DNA of 64,000 bases from UMGS1251 sp036666555 (GTDB lineage Bacteria; Bacillota; Clostridia; Lachnospirales; Lachnospiraceae). The notes under the pieces are model-generated. The model was not told the origin of the DNA. It ran no database searches and saw nothing but the letters and a program-made list of their open reading frames with translations. The stretch lies in the NCBI GenBank assembly GCA_036666555.1, contig JAVWVS010000005.1, forward strand, positions 32,403 through 96,402, in the 5' to 3' direction. How positions within the stretch are numbered: the stretch's first letter is position 1; every line of letters begins with the position of its first letter. The position numbers were made by a program, and so were the translations under genes. This document shows, one piece after another, positions 44,873-52,842 of the stretch.

Positions 44873-46189
44873 ATGGATTTGTTTGATTATATGAGGGAAA
44901 ACACCATGGATAAGGAGTCGCCCCTTGCTTCTAGACTTCGTCCGGAAACATTGGAAGAAGTGGTGGGTCAGCAGCACATTATTGGAAAAGATAAGTTGCT
45001 TTACCGTGCAATCAAAGCGGATAAAGTGAGCTCTGTCATCTTTTATGGACCACCGGGAACTGGAAAAACCACTTTGGCAAAGGTAATCGCCAACACGACC
45101 AGTGCTATTTTCACACAATTAAATGCAACTGCATCCGGGAAAAAGGACATGGAAGAAGTAGTAAAAAGTGCAAAAGAAACACTGGGGATGTATCAGAAGA
45201 AAACAATTTTATTTGTTGATGAAATTCATCGCTTTAATAAGGGACAGCAGGATTATCTTCTTCCATTTGTAGAGGACGGAACTATTATTTTGATTGGAGC
45301 CACGACAGAAAATCCGTATTTTGAAGTAAATGGAGCGCTTCTTTCCAGGTCCAGCATTTTTGAACTGAAACCACTTTCTCGAAAAGATATTGAGACTTTA
45401 ATTCACCGTGCAGTTTATGATTCTGAAAAAGGAATGGGCAACTATCATGCTGAAATTGAAAAGGATGCGATGGAGTTTTTGGCGGATATGGCCGGTGGAG
45501 ATGCAAGAGCGGCATTAAATGCTGTTGAACTGGGCGTTTTGACAACGAAACGAAGGGAAGATGGAAAGATTTGTATTACACTTCCGGTGGCAGAAGAGTG
45601 TATTCAAAAGAGAGTGGTGCAATATGATAAATCCGGAGATAATCATTACGATACCATTTCGGCGTTTATCAAAAGCATGCGGGGTTCGGATCCGGATGCG
45701 GCGGTTTTTTATTTGGCAAAGATGCTGTACGCCGGTGAAGACATCAAATTTATTGCCAGAAGAGTGATGATTTGTGCTTCAGAAGATGTGGGGAATGCAG
45801 ACCCTATGGCACTTACCGTTGCAGTCTCGGCATCTCAGGCGGTGGAGCGCATTGGAATGCCGGAAGCCCAGATTATTCTGGCCCAGGCGGTTTCTTACGT
45901 AGCATGTGCGCCCAAGAGTAATTCAGCAGTGGTAGCAATTGATGCAGCCATGAGCGCAGTAAAACAATATCGAACAACAGTGCCGGTGCATCTGCAGGAT
46001 GCTCATTATGGTGGACACGACAATCTGGGACATGGGGTTGGTTATCGCTATGCCCATGACTATCCTAATCACTATGTGGAACAACAATATCTTCCGGATG
46101 AAGTGAAGGATATGAAGTTTTATGAACTGGGAGAAAATGGATATGAAAAGCAGATTCAAGAGTATTTTCAAAAAATAAAAAAGCAGTAA
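44873..46189 (+). CDS. rarA: Replication-associated recombination protein A (RarA/MgsA)
   Basis: 438 residues of clamp-loader-like AAA+ ATPase. SRLRPETLEEVVGQQHI at the start, Walker A GPPGTGKTT, Walker B FVDEIHRFNKGQQD, sensor 1 GATTENPYFEVNGALLSR, and the C-terminal RarA domain (about 260-438) ending near LPDEVKDMKFYELGENGYE. It acts at stalled replication forks. Its stop is seven bases from the convergent DUF4364 gene without a terminator. Confidence 0.95.
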   Translation: MDLFDYMRENTMDKESPLASRLRPETLEEVVGQQHIIGKDKLLYRAIKADKVSSVIFYGPPGTGKTTLAKVIANTTSAIFTQLNATASGKKDMEEVVKSAKETLGMYQKKTILFVDEIHRFNKGQQDYLLPFVEDGTIILIGATTENPYFEVNGALLSRSSIFELKPLSRKDIETLIHRAVYDSEKGMGNYHAEIEKDAMEFLADMAGGDARAALNAVELGVLTTKRREDGKICITLPVAEECIQKRVVQYDKSGDNHYDTISAFIKSMRGSDPDAAVFYLAKMLYAGEDIKFIARRVMICASEDVGNADPMALTVAVSASQAVERIGMPEAQIILAQAVSYVACAPKSNSAVVAIDAAMSAVKQYRTTVPVHLQDAHYGGHDNLGHGVGYRYAHDYPNHYVEQQYLPDEVKDMKFYELGENGYEKQIQEYFQKIKKQ

Positions 46190-46196
46190 CCGACTT

Positions 46197-46709
46197 CTAG
46201 AGCAATTGTGTCATAATCATTGCATAGAGTTCCTGATTCTTTCGATTCCAATTATTGACCATGGCCTCGGCTTCTCGCTGAGAAGGAGCGGTAAGAGTCA
46301 GCTCAATGAGATTACTGTCATTTTCAATTACTTGACAATGGACAGAGAATTCATGGTTTGCATTGACGTAATAGTCTGCTTTGACAGCCACTTCATTTTT
46401 TAATTCATATTCCTTTTCTTTTAAAAACGCATCAATATCGGCTTGAATCGGAGCAGAAATCTTGTTTTTGAAAAATTGAATGGTTTCGGCACCATCTTCT
46501 GTGAGATGATAAAGAGTGCGATTATGGGACAACTCTTCCCGCAACAAGTCGGCCTCTACCATTTCTGAAATCGCTTGCTGTAATTTGAAATAAGTAGTAT
46601 ACCCCTTGTCTAACATGAATTCGGAAATTTGTCCATTGGTAAGGGGGAAATCTACTTTTTTCAACATATACAATATAATGAGTTTATAAAGGGTAAATGT
46701 CTCGGTCAT
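46197..46709 (-). CDS. DUF4364 family protein
   Basis: 170 residues. Residues about 1-80 look like a winged helix (LYKLIILYMLKKVDFPLTNGQ, ISEMVEADLLREE, LYHLTEDGAETI), followed by an alpha-beta domain. This matches DUF4364, common in Clostridia and unassigned. A DNA-binding regulator is plausible from the winged-helix half but is inference. It lies 17 bases downstream of the malic enzyme gene on the minus strand. Confidence 0.82.
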   Translation of the reverse strand: MTETFTLYKLIILYMLKKVDFPLTNGQISEFMLDKGYTTYFKLQQAISEMVEADLLREELSHNRTLYHLTEDGAETIQFFKNKISAPIQADIDAFLKEKEYELKNEVAVKADYYVNANHEFSVHCQVIENDSNLIELTLTAPSQREAEAMVNNWNRKNQELYAMIMTQLL

Positions 46710-46726
46710 AAAGCAGAGGTTCCTTT

Positions 46727-47878
46727 CTATTCGATAAGTGCTTTGATGGCACTGCTGACAGCTTCAGCTACTTGTGGGTCAAATGCTTCGGGTAAAATAT
46801 TATCTTCATTTAATGCTTCGTCCGGAACCAGAGAGGCGATTGCCAATGCAGTGGCCAGCTTCATTTCCTCTGTAATTTGTGTAGCACGGCCTTCCAATGC
46901 ACCTTTGAAGATACCCGGAAAGGCAACTACATTATTCACTTGATTAGGAAAATCAGAACGTCCGGTACCGATGACTTTTGCACCGGCTTTCTTAGCAATA
47001 TCCGGCATAATCTCCGGAGTAGGGTTCGCCATGGCAAAGATAATTCCATCTTTATTCATAGAAGCAACCATTTCTTCCGTGACAATTCCCGGAGCGGAGA
47101 CTCCTACGAAAATATCAGCTTGATATAAGGCATCGGCAAGGCTTCCTTTTTTTTGTTCCAAATTAGTAAGTGTGACCATCTGTTCCTGCATCCAATTTAA
47201 ATTTTCAGAATCCTTGGAAATGATTCCATGGATGTCACACATGGTCACGTGGAGAAATCCATAAGTGAGAAGAAGCCGGGCAATGGCAATGCCTGCAGAA
47301 CCGGCTCCATTTACAACGACTTTGCAGGTCTCCTTTTCTTTTCCGGTTACTTTTAAAGCGTTGATGATTCCGGCTAGAACAACAATAGCAGTACCATGCT
47401 GATCGTCATGAAAAACAGGAATATCTAATAATTCTTTTAACCGTTCCTCGATTTCGAAACAGCGTGGAGCAGAAATATCTTCTAAATTAATGCCACCAAA
47501 AGCAGGAGCAATATGAACAATGGTCTGAATAATTTCTTCGGTATCCTGGGTGTCAAGGCAAATGGGAATCGCGTTCACGCCACCAAATTCTTTAAACAAA
47601 ACGGCTTTCCCCTCCATCACCGGCATAGCCGCATAAGGGCCGATATTACCAAGTCCCAGAACGGCACTTCCATCGGAAATAACAGCGATGGTATTGGCTT
47701 TTATGGTATATTTATAAGCAGCTTCTTTATCTTTTGCAATGACTCTGCAAGGTTCGGCAACACCGGGAGTATAGGCAATGGCTAAATCTTCACGGGAATT
47801 CACATGTGCTTTGGCTGTGATTTCCAATTTTCCGTTCCATTTTTCATGCATTTCTAATGATTTTTCATACGTCGTCAT
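46727..47878 (-). CDS. NAD(P)-dependent malic enzyme (short form)
   Basis: 383 residues, the short bacterial form without a phosphotransacetylase tail. Motifs: ITAKAHVNSREDLAIAYTPGVAEPC, catalytic Lys in GKAVLFKEFGGVNAIPICLDT, metal site FHDDQHGTAIV, Rossmann loop NGAGSAGIAIARLL and ANPTPEIMPD. It decarboxylates malate to pyruvate. Cofactor preference is not decided by sequence alone. Confidence 0.94.
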   Translation of the reverse strand: MTTYEKSLEMHEKWNGKLEITAKAHVNSREDLAIAYTPGVAEPCRVIAKDKEAAYKYTIKANTIAVISDGSAVLGLGNIGPYAAMPVMEGKAVLFKEFGGVNAIPICLDTQDTEEIIQTIVHIAPAFGGINLEDISAPRCFEIEERLKELLDIPVFHDDQHGTAIVVLAGIINALKVTGKEKETCKVVVNGAGSAGIAIARLLLTYGFLHVTMCDIHGIISKDSENLNWMQEQMVTLTNLEQKKGSLADALYQADIFVGVSAPGIVTEEMVASMNKDGIIFAMANPTPEIMPDIAKKAGAKVIGTGRSDFPNQVNNVVAFPGIFKGALEGRATQITEEMKLATALAIASLVPDEALNEDNILPEAFDPQVAEAVSSAIKALIE

Positions 47879-47923
47879 ATTTTTTACACCTTTTCTATAA
47901 TGATTATTAAGTTGTTTGAACTT

Positions 47924-47952
47924 ATCATAACACTGTTAAAGTGGCAAATCAA
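47924..47952 (-). promoter_or_regulatory. Promoter of the malic enzyme-DUF4364 unit
   Basis: On the minus strand, -35 TTGATT (complement of 47947-47952), 17-bp spacer, -10 TATGAT (complement of 47924-47929). Confidence 0.6.
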
Positions 47953-48082
47953 CAAGACGGATGAAAAAGTACTTCCTATTTTGGAAAAGATGGTGTATAA
48001 TTACCCCTATAATTCAATACTGGTCAAGTCAGATCAGATATTCCCGTAATATGGACAAGCGAATATGGAAAGGAAACGTAGA

Positions 48083-49417
48083 ATGAGCGATATGAAAGAT
48101 AAGTATGAGTCTTTGTCTTTGCCAGCGCTAAAAGATGTGGCAAAAGCCAGAGGATTAAAAGGTGTGTCAGCTATGAAAAAATCAGCGTTGATAGAAGAGA
48201 TGGTGGCACAGGATAATAAAGACAATGTAGCAGAGGTAAAAGAAGAAATTAAAAATGAAAAGCAAGGTAGCATGGACATAGAACAGTTGGACAGCGGGAA
48301 TAATGCAAATGGAATTCTGGAAGTGTTGCCGGATGGGTACGGATTTATTCGTTGTGAAAATTATTTGCCGGGAGAGAATGATGTATATGTATCGCCATCA
48401 CAGATTCGTCGATTTAATTTAAAAACCGGTGATATCATCGCCGGGAACACAAGGGTGAAGACACAGACAGAGAAATTCAGTGCACTTTTATATTTGACGA
48501 AAATTAATGGACTTTCTCCATCGGATGCGACCAAAAGAGCTAATTTTGAGGATATGACGCCAATCTTCCCCAATGAAAGACTGCTCTTGGAATATCCGGG
48601 AAGCAGTACGGCCATGCGCATCGTGGACGTGATTTCCCCCATTGGGAAGGGCCAGCGTGGAATGATTGTATCTCCTCCAAAAGCCGGTAAAACGACTTTG
48701 TTAAAAGATGTTGCACTTTCGGTAAAACGCAATAATCCGGAGATTCACTTATTGATTTTACTGATTGACGAAAGACCGGAGGAAGTTACTGATATTAAAG
48801 AGAGCATTGAAGGCGAGAATGTAGAAGTAATATATTCTACCTTTGATGAATTGCCGGAACATCATAAGCGGGTATCTGAAATGGTGATTGAACGTGCAAA
48901 ACGTTTGGTGGAACATAAAAAAGATGTCATGATTTTATTAGACAGTATTACCCGACTTGCTAGAGCGTATAACTTAACGGTTCCACCAAGTGGTAGAACA
49001 TTATCCGGTGGACTGGACCCGGCGGCGCTCCATATGCCAAAACGATTCTTTGGTGCGGCAAGAAATATGCGCGAAGGGGGAAGCTTGACCATTCTGGCAA
49101 CAGCGCTTGTAGATACAGGAAGTAAGATGGATGATGTTATTTATGAAGAATTTAAAGGAACCGGGAACATGGAGTTGGTACTGGATCGTAAATTATCTGA
49201 AAAACGTGTATTTCCGGCAATTGATATTCCAAAATCCGGAACCCGAAGAGAAGATTTGCTTCTTTCTAAAGAAGAACAGGAAGCGGTCTATGCGATGCGC
49301 CGCTCTTTGAATGGAATGAAGGCAGACGATGCGGTGGACAATATTTTGAATCTATTTGCTCGTACGAAAAATAATGGGGAATTTATTCAAATGGTAAAGA
49401 AAACAAAATTCTTATAG
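48083..49417 (+). CDS. rho: Transcription termination factor Rho
   Basis: About 444 residues. An N-terminal Rho_N/SAP-like domain (about 8-45, LPALKDVAKARGLKG), a cold-shock-like RNA-binding domain (about 78-145, EVLPDGYGFIRCENYLPGE), Walker A SPPKAGKTTLL near 200, Walker B LLILLIDERPEEVTD and the R-loop region near SGTRREDLLLS. The primary RNA site keeps YGFIR. The ATG at 48083 follows AAGGAAA; an ATG six codons earlier has weaker support. Possible promoter: -10 TATAAT at 47996-48001. Confidence 0.96.
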   Translation: MSDMKDKYESLSLPALKDVAKARGLKGVSAMKKSALIEEMVAQDNKDNVAEVKEEIKNEKQGSMDIEQLDSGNNANGILEVLPDGYGFIRCENYLPGENDVYVSPSQIRRFNLKTGDIIAGNTRVKTQTEKFSALLYLTKINGLSPSDATKRANFEDMTPIFPNERLLLEYPGSSTAMRIVDVISPIGKGQRGMIVSPPKAGKTTLLKDVALSVKRNNPEIHLLILLIDERPEEVTDIKESIEGENVEVIYSTFDELPEHHKRVSEMVIERAKRLVEHKKDVMILLDSITRLARAYNLTVPPSGRTLSGGLDPAALHMPKRFFGAARNMREGGSLTILATALVDTGSKMDDVIYEEFKGTGNMELVLDRKLSEKRVFPAIDIPKSGTRREDLLLSKEEQEAVYAMRRSLNGMKADDAVDNILNLFARTKNNGEFIQMVKKTKFL

Positions 49418-49435
49418 ATTACACAGGGAAAGAAC

Positions 49436-49464
49436 TTGCAAAATCAGAAGCTTTGTGATACAAT
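49436..49464 (+). promoter_or_regulatory. Promoter of rpmE
   Basis: -35 TTGCAA (49436-49441), 17-bp spacer, extended -10 TGaTACAAT (hexamer 49459-49464). It leaves a leader of about 100 bases before rpmE. Confidence 0.75.
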
Positions 49465-49571
49465 AACAAAGCTGTTGAAAAAGACAATCCGCCCAGTGCA
49501 GTCGTCAACTATGAAATACTTGCGATTGGCGTATTGCTTTGGCGTGAAAATAAGACGAAGAGGTGAAAATA

Positions 49572-49775
49572 ATGAAAAAAGGAATACATCCAGAATACCA
49601 TCAAGCAACTGTAACCTGCAACTGTGGCAACACATTTGTAACCGGTTCTACCAACGAAGATATTCACGTAGAAATCTGTTCCAGCTGTCATCCTTTCTAC
49701 ACAGGACAACAAAAAGCTGCTCAGGCCCGTGGTCGTGTTGATAAGTTCAACAAGAAATACGGAGTACAAGAATAA
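49572..49775 (+). CDS. rpmE: 50S ribosomal protein L31
   Basis: 67 residues. The start MKKGIHPEYH and the CNCGN / CSSCHPFYTG cysteines show the zinc-binding C+ type of L31, as opposed to the zinc-independent paralogue. The ATG at 49572 follows GAGGTG; a GTG three codons upstream is less likely. It sits between rho and the DUF1385 gene, as in many Firmicutes. Confidence 0.96.
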   Translation: MKKGIHPEYHQATVTCNCGNTFVTGSTNEDIHVEICSSCHPFYTGQQKAAQARGRVDKFNKKYGVQE

Positions 49776-49792
49776 TAGATTGAAGATGATAT

Positions 49793-49830
49793 GGTTGAGG
49801 GTTGGGGTTGCAAAATCTCAACCCGTTTTT
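49793..49830 (+). terminator. Intrinsic terminator after rpmE
   Basis: GGTTGAG and CTCAACC pair over 7 bp (an alternative GGGTTG/CAACCC register is also possible), followed by CGTTTTT. Confidence 0.65.
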
Positions 49831-49872
49831 CGTGTAACCAAAGGAAATGAGTGAAGTGACAAAGGAGTGCAC

Positions 49873-50802
49873 ATGAAATCATCTAATATTGGTGGACAGG
49901 CAGTCTTAGAGGGAATTATGATGAAAAACGGGGATACTTATGCCGTGGCAGTCAGAAAACCGGACGGTGAGATTGTTATTCAAAAAGAAACGTATACAAG
50001 TATTATTAAATGGAAAAAACTTACAAAAATTCCGTTTGTCAGAGGAGTTTTTAATTTTATAGATTCTTTGGTTCTGGGGATGAAAACACTTATGTTTTCT
50101 GCCCAGTTCTTCGAAGATGAGGAAGAAGAAATCAGTGAAGCGCAGCGGGCAAAGAATGAAAAAAGTGAGAAACGAATCATGAATATCACGGTGGCCTTTT
50201 CAATAGTACTGGCGGTAGGAATATTTATGGTGCTTCCCTATTTTTTAACCAATTTACTGAGTGGCTTTATAAAATCCCAAGGAGCACGTTCAATTATTGA
50301 AGGAGTGGTAAGACTTGCTATTTTTATCGGATATGTCCTTCTGATTTCCAACATGAAAGATATTCGCCGGGTATTTATGTATCATGGCGCAGAACATAAA
50401 TGTATCAATTGCATTGAACATGGATTGGTGCTCAATGTGGAAAATGTAAGAAAAAGTTCTAAGCAACATAAACGGTGTGGAACCAGCTTCCTTTTATTTG
50501 TAATGCTCATTAGTATTGTGCTCTTTTTCTTTATCCGGGTGGAATCGCCGATTCTGCGAGTGGTCATTCGAATTGCACTGGTTCCGGTTATTGCGGGAAT
50601 TTCCTATGAACTGATTAAGTGGGCGGGAAATAGTACCAATGCACTGGTTTCTATGTTGAGCAAACCGGGACTTTGGCTACAGAATTTAACCACCAAAGAA
50701 CCGGAAGATGATATGATAGAAGTGGCAATACAGTCCGTGGAAGCGGTTTATGATTGGAAAGCATATTTGCGAGAAAATTATCCTATGACATTGGAAGAGT
50801 GA
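49873..50802 (+). CDS. DUF1385 membrane protein (YqhQ-like)
   Basis: About 309 residues. The N-terminal NIGGQAVLEGIMMKNGDTYAVAVRKPDGEI motif is diagnostic of DUF1385. Two or more hydrophobic helices at about 110-135 and 145-165 flank the conserved MYHGAEHKCINCIEHG segment, whose His and Cys residues could bind a metal, and two further helices follow near 215-260. The function is unknown; the fixed position before prmC and prfA in Firmicutes suggests a translation-linked or envelope role. ATG at 49873 follows AAAGGAG. Confidence 0.9.
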   Translation: MKSSNIGGQAVLEGIMMKNGDTYAVAVRKPDGEIVIQKETYTSIIKWKKLTKIPFVRGVFNFIDSLVLGMKTLMFSAQFFEDEEEEISEAQRAKNEKSEKRIMNITVAFSIVLAVGIFMVLPYFLTNLLSGFIKSQGARSIIEGVVRLAIFIGYVLLISNMKDIRRVFMYHGAEHKCINCIEHGLVLNVENVRKSSKQHKRCGTSFLLFVMLISIVLFFFIRVESPILRVVIRIALVPVIAGISYELIKWAGNSTNALVSMLSKPGLWLQNLTTKEPEDDMIEVAIQSVEAVYDWKAYLRENYPMTLEE

Positions 50803-50806
50803 CGAG

Positions 50807-51691
50807 ATGACAGTACGGGAGTTATATCATAAAGGAACGGAACAATTAAAAGAGGCGGGAATCCAAGAGGCTGAAATCGACGCTTGGATTTTACTGGAAT
50901 TTGTGACCGGAATAAGTCGAGCCTCTTTTTATGCAAATCCGCAAGCACTCATAGAGGATGCAAAAGCAGAAGTTTTTTTGAAAGGCATTCAGAAGAGAAA
51001 GACCCATATTCCACTGCAGCATATTACCGGGGAACAAGAATTTATGGGACTTACTTTTAGGGTGAATGAACATGTGTTGATTCCCAGACAGGATACCGAA
51101 ACTTTGGTGGAATGTGCGCAAGGATGGTTGCGTCCGGGCATCCGTATTTTGGATATGTGTACAGGTTCCGGTTGTATTTTGATCAGTTTGCTGATGCAGT
51201 GTAATGCAAAAGGAATTAAGCCGGAGAACAGCCTAGGGGTAGACGTATCAAAAGAAGCGTTGTTAGTGGCACGTGAAAATGCAAAAAAATATGGGCTTTC
51301 GGTGCCGATGATAGAAAGCGATTTATTTGAAGCGGTAGAAGCAACATTTGATCTCATTGTTTCTAATCCACCCTATATTAAAACTGCAGCAATTCAGGAA
51401 TTGGCAGTGGAAGTACAAGAATATGATCCTTATCTGGCCCTTGACGGCAAAGAGGATGGGCTTTATTTTTACCGAAAAATCATTTGCCAGAGTTCTTCCT
51501 ATCTAAATTTCGGAGGACATCTGTGTTTTGAAATCGGATATGACCAAGCAACAGAAGTAGTGGCGTTGATGGAAAAAGAAGGATTCGAAAATGTTACTGT
51601 AAAAAAGGATTTGACAGGTCTTGACCGTGTGGTTTGGGGCGTGTACAATAAAGCAGAGAAAAAGGAGAAAGAAACATGTTTGATAAATTAG
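50807..51691 (+). CDS. prmC: Release factor glutamine methyltransferase
   Basis: 294 residues. An N-terminal helical domain (about 1-85) binds the release factor. The methyltransferase part has ILDMCTGSGCILISL and the catalytic NPPY at 187-190 (VSNPPYI). It methylates the Gln of the GGQ motif in release factors. It overlaps the start of prfA, its substrate gene, by 16 bases, and begins four bases after the DUF1385 gene. Confidence 0.95.
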   Translation: MTVRELYHKGTEQLKEAGIQEAEIDAWILLEFVTGISRASFYANPQALIEDAKAEVFLKGIQKRKTHIPLQHITGEQEFMGLTFRVNEHVLIPRQDTETLVECAQGWLRPGIRILDMCTGSGCILISLLMQCNAKGIKPENSLGVDVSKEALLVARENAKKYGLSVPMIESDLFEAVEATFDLIVSNPPYIKTAAIQELAVEVQEYDPYLALDGKEDGLYFYRKIICQSSSYLNFGGHLCFEIGYDQATEVVALMEKEGFENVTVKKDLTGLDRVVWGVYNKAEKKEKETCLIN

Positions 51692-52752
51692 AAGATCTGC
51701 TAATTCGTTATGAAGAACTTATGGGAGAACTGCAAGAACCCAGTGTTGTAAATGATCAAGAGCGCTACCGTAAATTAATGAAAGAACAAAATGACCTGTT
51801 ACCTATTGTAACGGCATATAGAGAATATAAAGCAAGTAAACAAGCTATTGAAGACAGTTTGCGGATGCTGGATGAAGAATCGGATGAAGAAATGCGGGAA
51901 ATGGCAAAAGAAGAGCTAAGCGATTCCAAAACAAGAGTAGAGGAATTAGAGCAAGAGATGAAAGTGCTATTGCTACCCAAAGATCCTAACGATGATAAAA
52001 ACGTAATTGTAGAAATCCGTGGGGGAGCCGGTGGTGATGAAGCAGCATTATTTGCAGCAGAAATCTACCGTATGTACGTCCACTATGCAGAAGGCAGGCG
52101 CTGGAAAGTAGAGATGATATCGCTCAATGAAAATGGAATTGGCGGATTCAAAGAAGTGGTATTTATGATTACTGGACAAGGCGCATATTCCCGCTTAAAA
52201 TACGAAAGTGGCGTTCACCGTGTCCAACGTGTGCCAGAGACGGAATCCGGCGGACGTATTCATACATCCACAGTAACCGTTGCCATTATGCCCGAAGCAG
52301 AAGAAGTCGATGTAGAACTAGACATGAATGACTGCAAGTTCGATGTATTCCGTGCATCCGGAAATGGTGGTCAGTGCGTTAATACAACCGATTCTGCAGT
52401 TCGCCTGACACATATGCCAACCGGAATTGTAATCTCGTGCCAAGACGAAAAATCACAGCTCAAAAACAAAGACAAAGCATTGAAAGTATTGCGCGCCAGA
52501 CTGTACGAATTAGAATGCGCAAAAAAACACGATGCCGAAGCAGAGGCACGAAAAAGCCAAGTAGGAACCGGTGACCGATCAGAAAAAATTAGAACCTACA
52601 ACTTTCCACAAGGACGCGTAACCGATCATCGAATCAAACTAACTCTGCACAAATTAGACACGATTCTCAATGGAGATATTGACGAAGTCATCGATAGCCT
52701 GATTGCAGCAGACCAAGCAGCCAAACTAACCAATATGAATACTTTGACATAA
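51676..52752 (+). CDS. prfA: Peptide chain release factor 1
   Basis: 358 residues, full length. The stop-codon recognition segment contains PET in RVQRVPETESGGRIHTST, the PxT motif of RF1 (UAA and UAG) rather than the SPF of RF2. The catalytic GGQ is at 231-233 in ASGNGGQCVNTTDSAVR. The ribosome site AAAGGAGAAAG is inside prmC. By eye the last 500 or so bases are richer in C and A at third positions than flanking genes. A REP-like hairpin follows the stop. Confidence 0.97.
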   Translation: MFDKLEDLLIRYEELMGELQEPSVVNDQERYRKLMKEQNDLLPIVTAYREYKASKQAIEDSLRMLDEESDEEMREMAKEELSDSKTRVEELEQEMKVLLLPKDPNDDKNVIVEIRGGAGGDEAALFAAEIYRMYVHYAEGRRWKVEMISLNENGIGGFKEVVFMITGQGAYSRLKYESGVHRVQRVPETESGGRIHTSTVTVAIMPEAEEVDVELDMNDCKFDVFRASGNGGQCVNTTDSAVRLTHMPTGIVISCQDEKSQLKNKDKALKVLRARLYELECAKKHDAEAEARKSQVGTGDRSEKIRTYNFPQGRVTDHRIKLTLHKLDTILNGDIDEVIDSLIAADQAAKLTNMNTLT

Positions 52753-52760
52753 AATTAACA

Positions 52761-52795
52761 GGGGACGTAACACTTTTAAAGTTGGTTACGTCCCC
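52761..52795. repeat. REP-like imperfect palindrome
   Basis: GGGGACGTAAC (52761-52771) and GTTACGTCCCC (52785-52795) are perfect 11-bp complements; an inner ACTTT/AAAGT pair extends the hairpin with a small TG bulge. There is no T-run after it, so it is not a typical terminator. GGGGACGTAAC-type hairpins resemble REP elements linked to RAYT (REP-associated tyrosine) transposases in Clostridia. Only one copy is in the window. Confidence 0.55.
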
Positions 52796-52842
52796 AATTG
52801 CGTTTAGACCTGTCCCAAAATGCGAAATAAGGAGAGAAAGAA

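Noticed and set aside
51676..52752. Possible programmed frameshift in a release factor gene
   Set aside because: The gene is RF1 (PxT motif), is uninterrupted, and only RF2 genes carry the known in-frame TGA shift site.
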